From: Berberis thunbergii
Taxonomy: Eukaryota > Streptophyta > Magnoliopsida > Ranunculales > Berberidaceae
Assembly: GCA_003290165.1 (NCBI GenBank)
Contig: QNQO01000197.1
Location: 1 to 64,000 of the forward strand
DNA: 64,000 bases
Direction of reading: 5' to 3'
In this document: in pieces, positions 22,208 to 37,915 of the stretch
How the letters are laid out: every line of letters starts with the position of its first letter
Numbering within the stretch: the stretch's first letter is position 1
Made by a program: the position numbers and the translations under genes
The notes under the pieces: generated by a model
Told to the model about the DNA's origin: nothing
Databases searched by the model: none
What the model saw: the letters and a program-made list of their open reading frames with translations, nothing else

Positions 22208-23566
22208 GAGGGTGTTTGTTTTTGCTTATGAATAGAGTCAGAAGTCTTAATAAGTAAGAAGTGAACCACCTTGTGTTAGAGTGTTTGTTTTTAATTCTGA
22301 TCAGAAGTTGAACTTTTGATCAGAGTAAGCATTAGGGAGGTGTGAGTGCGTCAATAGTAACGTTAAAATAAATTTGTAATGAAAATTGTTGCCCCCAGGC
22401 ACGAATCTACTAGGGGTCCACTTGCCCCCACTGACTTTTAAATAATTTTTTGTTATTTGCGATTTGCAGACCCTCCGATGCGGGTGACGCCATCCCATTC
22501 TACCCCTTTTTCTCTTCCTCCATTCTCTGTGACGTCGACGATCCTGTTCCATCCCTTTTTTTCTACCCCCTCTATCTATTTACTACGAGACTGACAACCA
22601 CTCCGCCTCCTCCTCATTATCTCCATATATTTTATGCTTGATTTATTTTCCTTTTCCACTAGCAATCTCAACATCTCGTCTACTTTAAGAAATAAAATAG
22701 CTATTTTTTTTAGTATTTTCTCAATCTGAATTTGTATATAGATGTCTAGTTTTTTATTTTATTCATACGATTTTTCTGGAGATACATGAAAATTTTGACC
22801 CATTAATTTTCCTCAAAATACAGGCTTGTATCTCGAGATTTATCCATAAGTTATTGTTTGAAGGTATCTTGGTAATCAACGTGAGCTTTTTGATAGTCAA
22901 CACACGTTGATTGCTAATCCTGAGGGAGACTGCAACAATGATTAATGTTGGGGTAACATTTAATTAGTTATTTTTTATAAGGCACAAATCACAAATAACA
23001 AATAACAATTATAAGCATATAATTTACATTTGAAATACATTTTTGCCCTTTAATCTTATATACCAATTTGAATTGGCCTCTATAAATCTATCTTTTGCGC
23101 TTTTACAAAATAGCTTGTTGGATCTATTTTCTTCCCCTATAAATTAAATGGAGTTTTGTTTAGAAATTGGTGTTTTATATAGTTATTTATGTATTATTTA
23201 AATTAAAAAAATCTATTAAGAAATTAATTATTATATTATTATTAATTAACTATGATTTGTTCACCCCCCTTCAACAAAAATTCTGGCTCCGTCACTGGTT
23301 GCCCCTATATTTTATAGTGAGCACCACTGTATATATCGGGTTTCCAACCTACTATCTTTCCATTTTTATATTTATCTCTTCAGTGTGGTAAAATTGTTAA
23401 ACAATTCTCATTCAACTTCTAAAAACAAACATTTTTTAATTTTACAGTTTCTAATCAGTAGCCCATTCAAGAACAAAACAAAGAGTTCATTTAGAAGTTC
23501 GTTTAGAACTTTTAACTCTAGTTAGAAGTTAACTTCTAAGCACTTAAAAAATAAAACGCCACCTTA
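22208..23566. mobile_element. MITE (family M), split by a nested hAT element
   Basis: The ends AGAGGGTGTTTGTTTTTGCT on the left and TTCTAAGCACTTAAAAAATA followed by AAACGCCACC on the right are roughly inverted. A second member of the same family is at 33736-34400. It shares AACTCTAGTTAGAAGTTA-type sequence near its right end and a comparable AGAGTGTTTGTTTTTAATTC-type repeat on the left. Without the nested hAT it would be about 450 bp. Exact borders are uncertain. Confidence 0.65.
22396..23297. mobile_element. Short non-autonomous hAT-like element with 8-bp target duplication
   Basis: It starts CAGGCACGAATC and ends TGGCTCCGTCACTG, the same termini as the element at 3816-5772. It is flanked by a perfect 8-bp direct repeat GTTGCCCC (22388-22395 and 23298-23305). 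The subterminal pieces CTTGCCCCCACTGACTTTT and CACCCCCCTTCAACAAAAAT confirm the family. Length is 902 bp; no transposase is present. Confidence 0.88.
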
Positions 23567-25595
23567 ATAGTGTCCTTAATTTACAATGAAAATTAAAATA
23601 GTCCTCCAAAATCTCTGAAAATGATTTTTTATCCCTAAGCTACCAATGCCCCCCATTTACAATTCCACGTTACCGAATAAGATCATTGTGTTGTGAGACA
23701 TACACAGTTCATAATTAAGGAAGAACGTATTTTCAATCATTCGTTAATAAAAAAAAACTTCATATTTAATTCAAAAAGGCAAAAGCAAAAATGTTTTGAT
23801 TACAAAACTTGAAAACACATTTAACGTATGACCTGTGAAGAGAAAGATCAACATGTTATAAGAACATTTTTGTTGTGTTAGATAAAAGGTAGCTAGCATG
23901 TGTGTTTGTTTTGTAGAGGCTTAAATTTCTTCATTGCGAATCTCTGTGTGCATATTTTATATGGAGTGAAAACTCGAGGAAGATGTCTCGATGCAAATTG
24001 CATTGTCCTGGGCAAGGATGAGTGAAATGTCAAGGACAATTAGGAGGTGGGGGTGCGAAAATGGGTCATCGACACGTCTAAGTGGACCACACGTGAATAT
24101 CCTGAGGGCCGGATTGAATGTTGTTGAGGTCTGCCTTATTATGGTTTCATCTCATTTCTGTCTATTTGCAATCGTAGCTCTTCTTCTTCTTCTTGTTCTT
24201 GGCATCTTTTATATGAGGTCGTATTCATAGGGTCTCTGCTGTTACTATGCAAAGCTAACTTATCAGAAGCAGACCCCACACAAAGTTGATTAATAAGAGT
24301 AATGTAAACTTTTCACGTGCGAAGACTTTGCATTGTTGTTGTTGTAGGTCCTTCAGAATGGAATCATGTAATGGCAAGAATATGAAAAAATGAGAGTGCA
24401 ATGAACATTCGAGACCTGCCATTGGTACAACCACTAAGTTGGTTGAAAGATATCATTAATGGTTGAATTTCATTAAGCAAACATGCACAAGCACAAGATC
24501 TGATTTATATAGGATTCTAATCCAAAGCTATGATGGCCACTTAGTAAGCCACTAAATCAGTTGAATGGAAAATTAGAGTCTAGCATTATTGCTAAACATT
24601 ATGATGAGTTTGGGAAGAGATGTGAGTGTGAGCATGATTTTATCAACATCCAAACTAATCACATTAGGTATAATTTCCTTCTACAGGCTTAGGGTTGTAA
24701 TCCGTTTATAGCCAAATGATTATGATATGGACATCTTGATGACATATATTCTCTTATAATTTTTGTAGTTAAGCTTATCATCTTATAAAATCAAAACATA
24801 TATATAATTTTTTCTTTTCTTTTTCTGGTTTTCCACATAACACTCTTTTAACTCCTACTAGAGACGCCTACTAACCAAATCATGTAGCGTTGAAAATCTC
24901 TGCACCGCGGTGTAATAAAGCCGGATTCATTCATTTATTGAAGTTTCTTAAACTTATATATATGAAGCGTAGGTAGGTAAAACTAGTCATTCATTGGTGA
25001 AGGAAGTTAAGAATGAGGAGATAATACTTAGCATTTAAGCATCATTATCCAAACACCAAAAAGAAAAGGAGAGGGGAGTATGGAACTATATCTCTTTGTC
25101 TTCATGTGGGGTTGCTTCCTAGGACGAAGTGGTTTGGTGACTTCAAAGAAAGATGGATGACTAAACTTGCTCTGATTCTATGGAGCGAGGGAGAGAGAGA
25201 GAGAGGTGGGGCGAGGCCCGCCCATCACCATCCATCATTCTCGAACTATTGTGTATGAGTGCATTTCGACGATGATGAATGTTGGTGGGCATGCCTCACC
25301 CCCACCTCGCTCTCTCCCTCACTCCCTAAAAGAGCTCCTAAACTTGATTGATCAATGTTTCTGTCTTGAGTGTCAACTTCAAATGCACGCCACAATCTCT
25401 ATCATCTTTATTTAGTCCTTGTTTCTTGCCTCTAAATGCCACTTTCAAGATCTTGGTTTTTTTCATCCTTTCAAGAAACTATTTTGTGGGAGGGATCCTT
25501 TCATGGACATATGGGCCTTGTTGGTCAGTTATGTAATGGTGTGCACGGGCCGGTTTGGTTCGGCTTTGAGTGAAAACGGCAATTAAATCTAATAG
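23567..25595. other. Intergenic DNA, no supported gene
   Basis: AT-rich DNA with an AG dinucleotide run near 25186-25206. The open frame 23991-24230 on the plus strand has a hydrophobic end (LFAIVALLLLLVLGIFYM) but no start context, homology or conserved neighbour that I recognise, so I do not call it. Confidence 0.5.
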
Positions 25596-25768
25596 AGAAA
25601 TTCTAGCTGGAAAACTAGCCTGGTTTGCTGCTTGGGGGCGAAAATACATTTTTGTCCCCCATCTTTAAACACTTTTTTGGAGTGTATGTTTAAAGAGGGG
25701 GGCAAAAATGTATGTTCGCCCCCCTCAGACAGCAAACAGGCTGGTTTCCCCGGTCAGCTAGAATTTCT
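25596..25768. mobile_element. Foldback MITE
   Basis: Almost the entire 173 bp is one long inverted repeat. AGAAATTCTAGCTGG...GCCTGGTTTGCTG on the left pairs with CAGCAAACAGGCTGG...CAGCTAGAATTTCT on the right. The arms extend through GGGGGCGAAAATACATTTTT to a small loop near 25675. It would fold into a long hairpin RNA if transcribed. Confidence 0.85.
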
Positions 25769-27482
25769 GAATCCAATATCATCGGTTTAACCATGCTATC
25801 AACCCAACCAAACCGACCTTAAACCTAATCTAGCTGGAACAAAAACCGAAATTTCAGCTAAAAATCGTCAAACAAAACCAACATTTTTCAAGAATTTTAT
25901 TTTGAAAATAGTTTTTTACAAAACAATTATCAGTTCAGATTTTGAACGAATTAGTCGGTTCACGAAGTTAAGGATTGTGATTTCGTTTTTCGAGTTCATT
26001 TCGGTATCTTGATTTTAAGAAATATTTCGGTCTGTAAAAAAAACGTAAAAATTTCGAGGTTACATAAAAGATATATAATGAATTTTGAGGGTATATGAAA
26101 ATGTAAAAATAAAATAAAAATAGGTGGCAGTAAATAAATTTATTAAACATATTAAATGAAGCCTAAATATCAAGAAATGAAACAAACATGAAATCAATAT
26201 ATAATTAGAAAATCAATGAGTGGTTTCAAAAATCAATATATAAGTAGAAGAAATGAGAATTAGAAAATTAGGGAATGGTTTTAAAAATCAGTAAATAATT
26301 AGAAAAATTGATAATATGAAAAAATCTTGAAATTTATGAAAACAAAATCCAAAATTTTTCTAAAAAAACTCCTCGAAAATATAATTTTTAGTAGCTAGAT
26401 TTTTTGTTTTTACGGAAAAACGAAATTTACGAAAAAATTATGAAAATTTACAAATTTTTTTTTATGAAATTAACAAAAAATCTCAAATTTTTTTGAAAAA
26501 CCATAGAAAAAAATGTAACTTTTAATTTCGCCCTTTTTCTTTTTGTAATTTCAAAAAACAAAATTTTTGTTGAAATTTCATGAGATTTCCCAAAATCACA
26601 TTCCTTGAAGAACAACACCTTTATCCATTGGGCCATGAAGTCGAGATGTTGTCTTTAATAAAGTTGTAATTTTTGGATTTAAATTCATGTTGACGAATTC
26701 AACAGATTGAATTTCGAGGGAATTCCATCTGTTTCATAAATCAGCGAAAAACGAGAAGTGAAATGGAGTAGTATAAACGCAACAGATTTTCTATACAAGC
26801 TAAGCTGAAAGTGCAACAATTCCAAATGAATGATTTGGAAGACAGGATTCAGGCTCAGACATGGCGACCGTGAATTTTTATTATAGAAGCGCAAGGCACC
26901 ATAAGAGTGCACTCTGCTATGAAGCTGAATTTGTTGCAGCAGTTTTGGAAGCCTTAAGGTGTCCTTTCCAACTCTTGTTCAAACCTCAATGGAGAACGCC
27001 AAAAATTTTATGAGATAGCAATACCAGAAGCCTCTCTCCAGCTGAAGGCTTAAACTCGGATTATAGTTCAATGCTAAACAAAACCCAAAAAGAAATGGTT
27101 TGTATTGATTTTGTATAGGAAAGAAGAAAACGTGTCATTCTCAAACCCACAAGAAATTGTTCTTAACGCATTGATGGATTGTCACTTGAAAAGCCCTCGC
27201 AGAATAAAGCAATACATCAAGAAGACAACAAATCCATCACCAAACAAGAGATGATTGTGAATTTTACAACTGAAATGAGGTTCAACTCCATCCATTTGAT
27301 TTACTTGTAACATGTTCTAGAAGAAATAATATAACTTTACTCGCAGAATACATTTATGTGGGGCAACACGGTTGGGTTGTAACCCCATTGAAGCTCTTCT
27401 ACCCTTTGTAGTTAAGTAATTGATACATATAGACTGACATAACATTGTAACAGTTCATACTTTTTTCTAAGATGTTATTGCT
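25769..27482. other. Intergenic DNA and CDC48 downstream region
   Basis: Highly AT-rich sequence, then about 400 bp that probably includes the CDC48 3' UTR on the minus strand. No separate gene is supported. Confidence 0.5.
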
Positions 27483-32204
<4,722 letters not shown>

Positions 32205-32303
32205 CTTTGGGAGAAAAATTTCGATTGAGAGAAATCGAAAAGAAGAACTGAAGAACAAAGTGTTTTGAAGGGGCTTGTTGTGTTTGCGGTGGTTGGATCG
32301 GGT

Positions 32304-32311
32304 TATTTATA
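32304..32311 (-). promoter_or_regulatory. TATA box of CDC48
   Basis: TATAAATA on the minus strand lies 100 bp upstream of the CDC48 ATG, in the right orientation. A start site near 32275 would leave a leader of about 70 nt. Confidence 0.65.
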
Positions 32312-32319
32312 ATATCCGA

Positions 32320-33735
32320 CCCAGTATTTCTTGTCCTTGACGAAAACTGTAAATACTGTATTCTACTTCTTTTCAACCTCGTATTTCTATTTTTAGTTTT
32401 AGTTTATGTTCAGTATTTGGATGTAATTTGTTATTGTTTAAAAGGACTTGGTTTTGATTGTAAAGGATTTGTCCTTTGAAGGGCATTTTCGTAATTTAAG
32501 GTTCGACACAAGTTTTTCTTGAGATAATATATATATATATTTTTTAGATTCTAATAAAATTAATAAATATTGCATACTCATTAAGGAGTCAAAGCCTGCA
32601 CCACATCTCATGTAATAAGCCTCCAATGATCAAGTTAGAGAACAACTAAGTAATAATACATAGAGAAAATCAAATAAATCACAAGTCTATGTGAGCTATA
32701 GAGATTATGAGGTATCTCTAAAGCTCCGTTGAAATCTAACCTCTTCCTTGTTGGCTAAGGTGTTCTACATATACTACCTTACTTACCTATTTGTAAGTAC
32801 CTTTGCATTTAATAATCTGACAAAGAATCTTGTAAAATGTGATCCATCATCGAGATGTACAACTACGGAGTAGTCTACTTTCAATATCAGTCTATTTCGC
32901 CTAACATGGTTGAACTCTGTCACCACGCTCTAGCCACCCTTTTGCCTGATTAACTATCTTTGTTTGTTTTTGATACAAGTGTCATGGATGTATTGGGTGT
33001 TTCACATTGGATCCTCCCTGCAGGCTGTTTCCAATCGCTATCTGGCATAGTTGGCCAAATTCCCCTTGTCGGAAGCACCTATGTGTCTGTCCCTCATTGG
33101 ACGAACCTTCCTTTGAATATTTTACCTAACTCAATTCCTATCTGCTATATTCCTATGTCGACAGATGCTTGTCTCACCATGTCAGGAAGACCAAGCCAAC
33201 TCTACTCAGTTGTTTTCCTCTTAGTTCTTATTTATCACATGCCAAACACGAGAAGTGAGTCTACCTTTAGATGCCCTTCATGAGCTTGACATTTTCTCGT
33301 CCTTGGTCCCTCATTCCATATATGTGTCATCTGCCACGAGTTTCCTCCTTACTCGTTTGACACGTGTTACTGCTTACACATGTGGTCCATGCGCTAAGAA
33401 TTATATAAATTATTCAAAAATAATTTTATCGCAATCGTTTAAAAAATAATAATACCAAAGAACTTGGACAACGATATTACTTTCTGTTTACTTGTCTATT
33501 ACTTTTTATATTGGTTTAGACTTGTTAGCATTCGATTTTTCTACTTATTCTTCTTTACCTAACCTTTCCTAATAAAACTTCGGCAATCAACCAACGTAAT
33601 TTCATAATTAACTTAAATTGTGGTAATTTAGTGCTAATTAATTAAGGGCATTGGAAGTTTAGGGACAAAATATATATTTTATTAACCCAACCCATTAGTT
33701 TCAGTGTAAATTAAGGACCCTATTGTGGGTACTAA
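32320..33735. other. Upstream region of CDC48, no further gene supported
   Basis: AT-rich DNA. The plus-strand open frame at 32960-33283 (107 codons) has no recognisable motif, leader or splice context, so it is not called. Confidence 0.5.
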
Positions 33736-34400
33736 GAGGGTGTTTATTTTTTTATTCTGAAATAGACTCGGAAATCTTAATAAGAAATGTGACACTTAAA
33801 AAGAGTGTTTGGTTTTAGTTTCGATCATAAGTTAAAGTTTTGAGTGTAGTAATAGCACCATGGGGATGCTGATCACTTACCACTGAGTGCTTAATGAAAA
33901 TTTATTCCAATAATAACCTCACAATAAATTAGTAATGATTGCGGCTACCCTTTCCTGTACCAACCATCCTCTCTTTCTCCTTCTCCTCATTATCATGCGA
34001 GCAGTGCCTCCACCGTTGCTACCACCCTCCTAGGCCTCCCACCTCCTCCTCCTCCTTTTATTATTCTTTTTTCACTTTTTCTTCCTCTCTATTGAAGATT
34101 AGAAGAGGAATGGAGAAGGATATAGGGTGATCTCTGGTAGTGGTGGAAAGGGATCTCAATGATATTTGGAAGAAAGAAAATAGGTTAAGGGGGTCAATGT
34201 TGGTGGTTTGTGGTGGGAGGTGAGAGTTTTGGTGGGCAAAAATGTAAAAAAAAAAAAAAAAACTTCAAGTCGGCACCTAAAAACAAACACCTTTTAATTT
34301 TACAACTTCTAATCAACATCCCATTAAGAAGCAAAACAAACATTTCATTCAGAAGCTCGTTTAGAACTTCTAATTCTAGTTAGAAGTTAGCTTCTAAGCA
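33736..34400. mobile_element. MITE (family M), second copy
   Basis: Ends AGAGGGTGTTTATTTTTTTA on the left and TTCTAAGCACTTACAAAAAT followed by AACTCACCT on the right match the family at 22208-23566. Shared internal marks include AAGAGTGTTTGGTTTTAGTT and CTAGTTAGAAGTTAGCTTCT. It has no hAT at the site where the other copy does, and it contains an extra pyrimidine-rich stretch (33950-34090) not seen there. Confidence 0.65.
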
Positions 34401-34808
34401 CTTACAAAAATAACTCACCTAAATTGGTATGCCTGCGTACCACCACATGAAAGAAAGATAACATTGGACTAAACCGAGGAAGAAAGGTCGGAAACAAGAA
34501 GTAGCGATGAATTCGACCTTTGGGCCTAAAAATGAAGCTCGAGCTAAAGGCACAAATAAATAGGTGGAAGGAAATATCTTGGCTTATTAACGACATGTAA
34601 GAGAAGTAATAGTTAAAATATTTATGTGTAAGACAACGTTACCTCTTAGATATTTATGTAAATATAAATTAACTTAGGAGTGAAATTTTCTTAGCTATAT
34701 AAGAAAATGAGAACACTGAATGTAGGTTTAGTGAATTACTTTGAAAGAAAGAGTGAAACTTGTGTAGAAAGTGAAGAAGTGATTGTGAGCCTTGAATATA
34801 AATCACAA

Positions 34809-34826
34809 TTGGTGTCGTTTGTAGGA
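34809..34826 (+). other. Primer-binding-site-like sequence of gypsy A
   Basis: TTGGTGTCGTTTGTAGGA matches the TTGGTGTCG start seen right after the gypsy B LTR (48163). It should mark the end of a 5' LTR lying upstream, roughly 34425-34807, whose left border I cannot place. Confidence 0.5.
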
Positions 34827-35439
34827 GAATTAATACTACTAAAGGCTCGCAATCACTTCTCTAACCCTCTACATAAGAATGCCACCTGGATCGACTGCTT
34901 CAAGAATGTCTGCACGTCTTGCGCAACGTTCTCAAGCATCCGAAATCAGTAGAGTGAAATTTGGTGATGATGCACAGAGAGTTTCCTCTACACCAAGTAC
35001 TTTTGGACCAACGACTAGTACAAAAATCCAAAACACAAGTAGGCCATGTCTAAAAGGACTCAAGTTGCAAATGTCCACCCTACCAAGCTGACTCGGCTTG
35101 AGAGACAATAGAAATCGGACCAGAGAAATAATGGCGAATTAATAAAAGCAACTATCGACACAGAGGAACTAGAGAAAGATCATGGCTCTAGCAGGTGATA
35201 GGGCGAGGATGCCACATTCGAGTCCTTTGACGAGGGAAAGCCACCCCATGTCCTCGAAGGACAAATACCTTTTACACTAGAAATGGTCAGAAAATTCATG
35301 GGATTAGATAAAGGAGAGTTTTAAGGACTCTTGTCTTAGTAAGAAGTGGGTCGGTGGCTCTTAGACAAGAGAAGCCCTCAAATAGCTCAAAACTTCTCCA
35401 TAGTCAGTTGAGATCAGAAGAACTCAAATTTTGCTTGAT

Positions 35440-36080
35440 TTCAGACGCCCCGAATTTGAAATGTATGATGGAACCTCTGACCCAACGGACCATCACATCC
35501 ATATTATACAAATGACAATACCTTGGAGTGCCTTGGAATTCCAAAACCTCAGATGTTTAATTTTCCTTCGAGTTTGAAGAAGAAAGCAAACACTTGGTTT
35601 GTATCTCTACCTCCAAAATCCATCTTAAGCTTCGAGGATTTGGAGGATACATTTGTTACTAATTACATTCATCAAAAAGAAGAGAAGAGTTAATGGTACT
35701 GGCCATTTGGCTTTAAAGCAAGGGATAATGAGACATTAAAGAATTATCTCACGAGATTCAAAACAGAGGTACTCCGAGTACATGATCTGCATGAGAAAGT
35801 GATAGTCTATGCATTGAAAATTTGAATGTTACCCGACTCTAGAGCTGCGGAGCTCCTGATAGAGAGACCCACAATGTTTGAAAGTAGCCTGTGCCATCTA
35901 GGAAGACGCCCTTAAGATTGAGGAAGGTCGACAAGCACGGAGAAATGACCAGTCAAGCAAAAGTAAGGATACATCTGCTATTGCAAAAAATAATCGGCCG
36001 AAAGCTTTCAATCCTGCCTGAAGAAGAGAAGGGGTCAAGAGGTTGGGTTCATATGATGTTGGCAAAGAGGTAAAATCATA
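35440..36080 (+). pseudogene. Gypsy A gag remnant
   Basis: The frame reads PEFEMYDGTSDPTDHHIHII, typical of Ty3/gypsy gag, where a GTSDP-type motif precedes the capsid helices. Further capsid-like pieces follow in other frames. A possible start of this polyprotein is at 34879, about 70 bp after the primer-binding site. Multiple stops disable it. Confidence 0.7.
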
Positions 36081-36620
36081 CCAGAGAAATATGCCAAGGG
36101 AACAAACTGGTAAGTTGTTTGATCAACTCTCTGTCCCCCTATCTGACTTACTCAGGAATATCAGGATCAAACATTTTTTTCGAAAACCTGATAAGGCATT
36201 TACACTCGATAGGGTTAACCGACCTTATGCAATTATCATTCCATAAGGGACCACCCCATGAACAATTGTTTCAAACTTCAGTACATGATTCAAGATTTAA
36301 TTGAACAAGGTTTGTTGAAAGAATATGTTTGAAATAGATGTTGGCCAAATAAACAGGTAGCATAAACGTTGCCCCCCTCCATCGTTTTGTCAGATCAATA
36401 TCATTTATGCTAAACCGAAGAAATCCCAAGCGGATGGGAGAACGAAGATTCAAAAATCAATTAGTGTAAAGAAAGTGCTTGGAACCTTTTTGGCTTATAA
36501 TCTATCAAGTGTTCTAGGACAGTGTTTGGCTTGTCGAATTATTTTTTCAGAGGCGGATGCCGAGTGGGACATTTATCTTCATGATGACCCGTTAGTGGCC
36601 GCTTTTTAGTCGGTGACCAT

Positions 36621-36917
36621 ATGGTGAAAAGGGTTTTGGTTGATGAAGGTAGTGTTGTAGAGATTATCTTCAAAGAAGCATTTTCGATCATGAATGGATT
36701 TGCGTTGAAGCTGAGTAATTTAACTATTTATGAATTTGATGGGGCACCTTCTACACCAACCGGAGAAATAGAGTTGCCTAGTGGTGAAACCGAGATGCGT
36801 GGCTTTGAAGTTTCTGATCATCGAATCCCTTTCACCTTTCAATATAATATTGTGGAAAGGTTATATCAACTTATATCAGGTAATAAAATTTCTTACTACA
36901 GCCGGATGGTAGGGTAG
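36621..36917 (+). pseudogene. Gypsy A retropepsin-like protease remnant
   Basis: MVKRVLVDEGSVVEIIFKEA aligns with the (L)VDTGS(S) active-site region of plant gypsy proteases, followed by LSNLTIYEFDGAPSTPTGEI, which is the usual flap-side segment. The catalytic DTG reads DEG: Asp remains but the Thr is lost. A stop ends the frame at 36917. Confidence 0.7.
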
Positions 36918-37265
36918 TAGGAGTTGCAGCCTGAAGATGCACTATAACCTCGGCAGCAGAAAAAATGTTTTTGGACAAGACAAAAGGTTCAACGGTTTGG
37001 TAAACACGACTTCAGTTGAACAAGATTCAGTGAAGTAAAATAAGAAATTTCTGAATCAGAACCCTTGGAGCACTAAGAAGAGATAAATTTTGGTTGTCCC
37101 GGTGCCCTAAAATATATACAGATAGGAAAAGATTTACAGGAACCATTGAGAACTCGCCTAATCGGCTTCCTTGTCGACCATTTAGTCGTGTTTGCTTTGA
37201 GCATGACAAGTATGATAAGAATCCTAATCAAACATGGACAATGTAAATTAAATGTTGCACTGTGG

Positions 37266-37635
37266 TGACTTTGGTAAAGGAGCAAACGAGAAGGGTAATC
37301 CTCAAATTGGTAGATGAAGTAGCAGTTGAGATTGATAAATTATTGCAAGCAGGAATAATTCGTGAGAGTCAGTACCCGTCATGGTTATCTAACATAGTTG
37401 TAGTATGGGAAGGTTAGGATATGCATTGACTTCACTAATCTCAATAGGGCGTGTTTGAAAGACAGTTACAAATGTTAAGGGTTAAGGAGTTGGTAGACCG
37501 AACAACGAGATTATCGTGGCCTTGAACCAGTTCATATCTAGATATTCTGACAAGTGCAAGCCTTTGTTTTAGTTATTAAGAAAGCATCAACAGTTTGAGT
37601 GGACTCTCGATTGTGAGAAAGTTTTTATGGACCTC
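37266..37635 (+). pseudogene. Gypsy A reverse transcriptase remnant (5' of CACTA-3)
   Basis: The sequence VDKLL-type helix and gate are visible as VAVEIDKLLQAGIIRESQYP followed by SWLSNIVVV, the N-terminal part of plant gypsy reverse transcriptase. The central YxDD region is missing or unreadable. The end FEWTLDCEKVFMDL is the start of the connection to RNase H and runs straight into CACTA-3. Confidence 0.75.
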
Positions 37636-37651
37636 CACTACACAAAAAATG

Positions 37652-37915
37652 GCCATTAGCAACGGTTTTAAACCGTAGGGGTAACCCATTGGCACGACTT
37701 AAAATCGTGGGCTGTAGAGGCGTCGCTAAATCCTGGATAACGGCTAAAAACCGTGGCAAAATATATGTTAGCCACGGTTTTAAGCCGTGGCCAGGAATAG
37801 CTACGGCTTAAAACCGTGGCAAGACCTAGCCACGGTTATAAACCGTTGCAAATGTTTTAGCCATGGTTCATAGCCGTTGCAATAGTTAGCCAGGGTTTTA
37901 AGCTGTGGCAAACTT
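37652..37915. repeat. Left subterminal palindromic array of CACTA-3
   Basis: About eight units such as TAGCAACGGTTTTAAACCGT and TAGCCACGGTTTTAAGCCGT are seen, more degenerate and fewer than in CACTA-1. The last units show CAGGGTTTTAAGCTGTGG-type decay. Confidence 0.88.

Noticed and set aside
32960..33283. 107-codon plus-strand open frame upstream of CDC48
   Set aside because: No recognised motif, leader, splice signals or codon pattern; chance is sufficient.
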